Positions 61,076 to 64,000 of a DNA stretch of 64,000 nucleotides are shown one piece after another. Source of the stretch: Epinephelus fuscoguttatus (lineage: Eukaryota > Chordata > Actinopteri > Perciformes > Serranidae); NCBI RefSeq assembly GCF_011397635.1, contig NC_064769.1:17749207-17813206 (forward strand). The letters run 5' to 3'. The notes under the pieces were generated by a model that made no database searches, was not told the origin of the DNA, and was given only the letters and a program-made list of their open reading frames with translations. The position numbers and the translations under genes were made by a program. Within the stretch, counting starts at the first letter, position 1; each line of letters begins with the position of its first letter.

Positions 61076-61659
61076 TAATCTGTCTTACCACCAAGCATTG
61101 AACAAGACTGATGGAAAAACAAACTAGTGATAATTGAAACTGACTCGATTTTGTACGTGTCATAATGTTACTAACATTAAATATCTCTGGAACACTGCAT
61201 GAGAAAGACTTACTTAATTTTGCCCTGAAGCTAATGCTAACCTTCGTGCAGCTCTAACGAGGGCTCTGGTGTGATCATATCCCTTTCAGAAGCTTTGTAA
61301 GAAGCCTATGACTTCGGTGTCTTTTTGGAGACTTTGTAGAATAAATCCATAATAATAATAAATCAGTCACTGAATGTCTTCTGCTATTTTCTTCCCATTA
61401 TTTTAGTTGAAAACAGTCATTTGTTGCTGTCAGCCTCCATGTCTCATGCTTCTGTGTTGGAAAGCAGCATCTCCAGCATAGCTACATGGTTACTGATGCC
61501 ATGTTGTTGCCACAGCAACCCATTCAGAGAGGTTGGTTATGTCTGGACACAGAAATCCGATCTCATCATTTGCAAATAAAATTGCGGAGAGCCTTAAAGA
61601 TCTGATTTGAGAAGCAAATCTAACTTGCCTGCAGTCTGAACGGAGCCTTAGTGACACGT

Positions 61660-62665
61660 CGTGAGAGCTTTAGCTTGGAGGTTCATTTTTGAGCTCGGAT
61701 ACAGAAAAAAAAAGGTTGAGTCACAAGCTAACTTGTTGTCTCTGATGCTTTCAACCTAATCTGGAAGATTTTCCATTGAGGAACGTCATGAGATGGAGTT
61801 AAAAGCTGGAAACTTGGACCTTGTTTGGTGAGACCATTTTGGATTGCCATGAGCTGTGGTGCAGATATTTATGTCCACCTGAAGATGAACTTTGGTGATT
61901 CCTTTACTTTTCGAGTAAAAAAAGTGATGGAAGTATATTGAAGTGTAAAAAATGAAGAAAAAGAGCTTGAGAGAGAAGCTGAAATCTTGCTTTCTCATGT
62001 CCGTACCAGGCTGATTGCTGTGTAAAGCATCAGATTGTTGGTTTCGGACAGTTGCAAAAGTTGTCGGCTGCAGCTCCCACAGTTCGAACAGTCAAAAAGA
62101 TGTAGTTGGAGGGTGTTGAAGCATCCTGACACCTTTAGTCTTGTTGCATGAGGTGCTGGTGTTGGCAGAGTCAACGACAATCTCGCACTCTGGCAATGCT
62201 GCAAAATACTCAAAGCAAAAGAGGATGGTTCATTACAAAAGAAAGGTTCAGAATAATGAGCCAGGCTTCATCCAAAACAATTAACCATAAAGGTGATGGG
62301 TTCACTCACACAATCTGGGCTTTCTGGAGGGCCACAAAGAAGCCTGAGCCGGGCGGGGCCCACGCAGCAGCGCCGCCATTCGCAGTTTAAAACAACAGCG
62401 TGTTCTGCAGCTCATTTGGACGAACAAATTCTGTCAGCCTACATAATACTTATTTGCCGGGCTGAATTGGTTGGCCTAGTGTCTCAGGCCCAGAGATAAG
62501 TGGAGAACTTTCCAGATGACTGGCGCAGGACAACCCCGACCCGTCATCCCACTGATTGCCACACACTCCTCTGCTGCCTTTTTGGCAGCAATTTCTCCAG
62601 GGGCCCCCATTCTGTCTTTGAGTTTGTCCCCATAATGGTGATGGGACACATGCCTTCTCCTCCAT

Positions 62666-62729
<64 letters not shown>

Positions 62730-64000
62730 GTTAGTATGGCTCTGTGTTAAATGTAGTAAGTCCCAGTCGCCCCGTCCTGCCAGCTTTGTCTGCCCTCAGC
62801 TGTTCCGGCCCGGTGCCTGTATTGTGCTGCCGGGCTCATTACCAGAAGCACTGTGGCCCGAAACCTCCTCGCTAATAGGCCCAGAGAGAGACAGAGAGGA
62901 GTTATTTCTGCTGTGGCTTGTGTGTAGCAGTGTAATGTTTTGTTTTTTACGCTTTTGGCAGTGAGACTGTTAATGTTTAACGTTAACTGCTCTTGTTTCT
63001 CTGGCTGGCCATCAGCTGGCTGAGGAATTCGAAATTGGGTTCAGTGGAAAGGTTTACCTCGTCCCTGTGAGGCGCATTGACTTGAAAGCTCCACTGTATG
63101 TATGAGTGTATATGGATGTGTGTGTTTCTGCATGCCTGAGCAGGGAACTGGAAAGAATGAGAGTCCAGTCAGTTGATGGGCTGTCTGGAGTGGGCCAGGC
63201 CACTTGGACAACAATGGGATGAAGTGCAGCTATTGTTTAAAGTTTACAGGGTGTGTACAGTAGTGCGGCTGCAGGAGAGGGATACAAAGAGAGGGGTGTA
63301 AAGAGGTGAGTCAGGGAAATGGTGAAATGTGAGGAGAGGGGAGGCTCGGAGGGGCAGAGAGAAAGAGGAGTGCATACTGTAAACAGAAAGATGTCAGGGC
63401 TGATCTTCGTCAGCGGACAGATAGCGCTCTGACTGAACTGATATTGAGGACTTTAAGTGATTGTCTCAGAAGTCAGACAAAAGCCTTCATACAGTCTCAT
63501 TCAGGAGTTGCATAATTAGGTTTGAGGGCTTTCTTTAACGATGAATTAGGCCATGAACCACGCAGAAGTTCGTGAACTGAGAATTGCTGCAGAGGTTGCA
63601 GTGGTCTAATGAGATTAAACAGCTGAAAGTGGAGCAAGTTCAAGCACACATTTGTTTTCCCCTGCTGAGAGAAAACCTAAAGTTCATTCATATACAACTA
63701 ACTTAAAAAGATATAAAAACCTGAAAAATGTGTTTGTAAGCAGGTCCAAAATGGATACTCAAAACGTGAATAAATGAGTAAAACATGACCAAAATCTATA
63801 AAAGCAAACAAAATCTAAGTTTAATAAATCCTTGACTTTTTTCTGGTCGTGTATATAAAATAATATATGACTATACTGGTAAATATTTGGTCATAAAGAC
63901 AATCTGTTGCCTAAAACACTTGGAAATTTCCACCTATATCCTATAAGTAGGTTTTTATACAATTTAAAAGTTGTCTTTATTTATTATTAAATATATAAAG
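61660..64000. other. No gene seen; one complex island
   Basis: The block 62280-62640 is GC-richer and sequence-complex compared with its flanks and may be regulatory or an unrecognised exon region, but no frame with splice sites is convincing. The last 700 bp are AT-rich and uninformative. Confidence 0.35.
62668..62727. repeat. (CA)n microsatellite
   Basis: About 30 uninterrupted CA units, the longest in the window. Confidence 0.95.

Larger units (their letters stand above)
60563..61648. mobile_element. Non-autonomous DNA transposon (hAT-like), about 1.1 kb
   Basis: AGGCCTTGTTCAGACTGC at the left and GCAGTCTGAACGGAGCCT at the right are inverted ends with three mismatches. The ends resemble a common teleost element; no clear target duplication is seen. 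Another repeat (60672-60948) is inserted inside it. Confidence 0.6.

Overview
This window is eukaryotic, and almost certainly from a ray-finned (teleost, percomorph-like) fish. Genes are split by GT-AG introns. Long (CA)n microsatellites are frequent. Intergenic and intronic DNA is full of interspersed repeats I recognise from memory as typical of teleost genomes: tRNA-like SINEs, Tc1/mariner, hAT and TTAA-ended palindromic elements. No operons, CRISPR arrays or bacterial signals were seen.

Four multi-feature genes and one single-coding-exon receptor gene can be supported. (1) tmem141 (plus strand, 6377-8324) encodes a small two-pass membrane protein; all five coding exons join in frame to 125 codons. 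(2) sapcd2 (plus strand, 15070-26682) has six coding exons and 468 codons. Its promoter carries two CCAAT boxes 31 bp apart followed by TTTGAA, the layout of cell-cycle promoters. (3) An atypical rhodopsin-class GPCR (plus strand, 34873-35748) lies in one coding exon. (4) A ten-finger C2H2 zinc-finger gene (minus strand, 43198-39579) has two coding exons and 610 codons. (5) A PSD/EFA6-family Arf6 exchange factor, best matched to psd4 (plus strand, 47219-55985), has fifteen coding exons and 1105 codons, with an acidic N-terminal half followed by SEC7, PH and coiled-coil regions. A possible terminal exon of an unrecognised gene lies at 44766-44876.

Layout: 1-6.3 kb is repeat-rich (a 1.8 kb foldback element, a LINE scrap, an old Ty3-type LTR retrotransposon scrap). 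6.3-8.9 kb is tmem141. 8.9-14.7 kb is non-coding with old repeats. 14.7-27.2 kb is sapcd2. 27.2-34.8 kb is repeat-bearing spacer. 34.8-37.4 kb is the GPCR. 38.4-43.2 kb is a palindromic transposon and the zinc-finger gene. 44-47 kb is spacer. 47-57 kb is psd4. 57-64 kb holds no recognised exon but has repeats and a few sequence-complex islands that could be regulatory.

The genes do not form a pathway. tmem141 and sapcd2 both map to 9q34.3 in human, so that pair looks like conserved linkage. I did not find a convincing new multi-gene system. The most interesting items are the sapcd2 promoter grammar, a possible internal sapcd2 first exon, the missing key residues in the GPCR, the foldback element, and the psd4 intron made almost entirely of a transposon.
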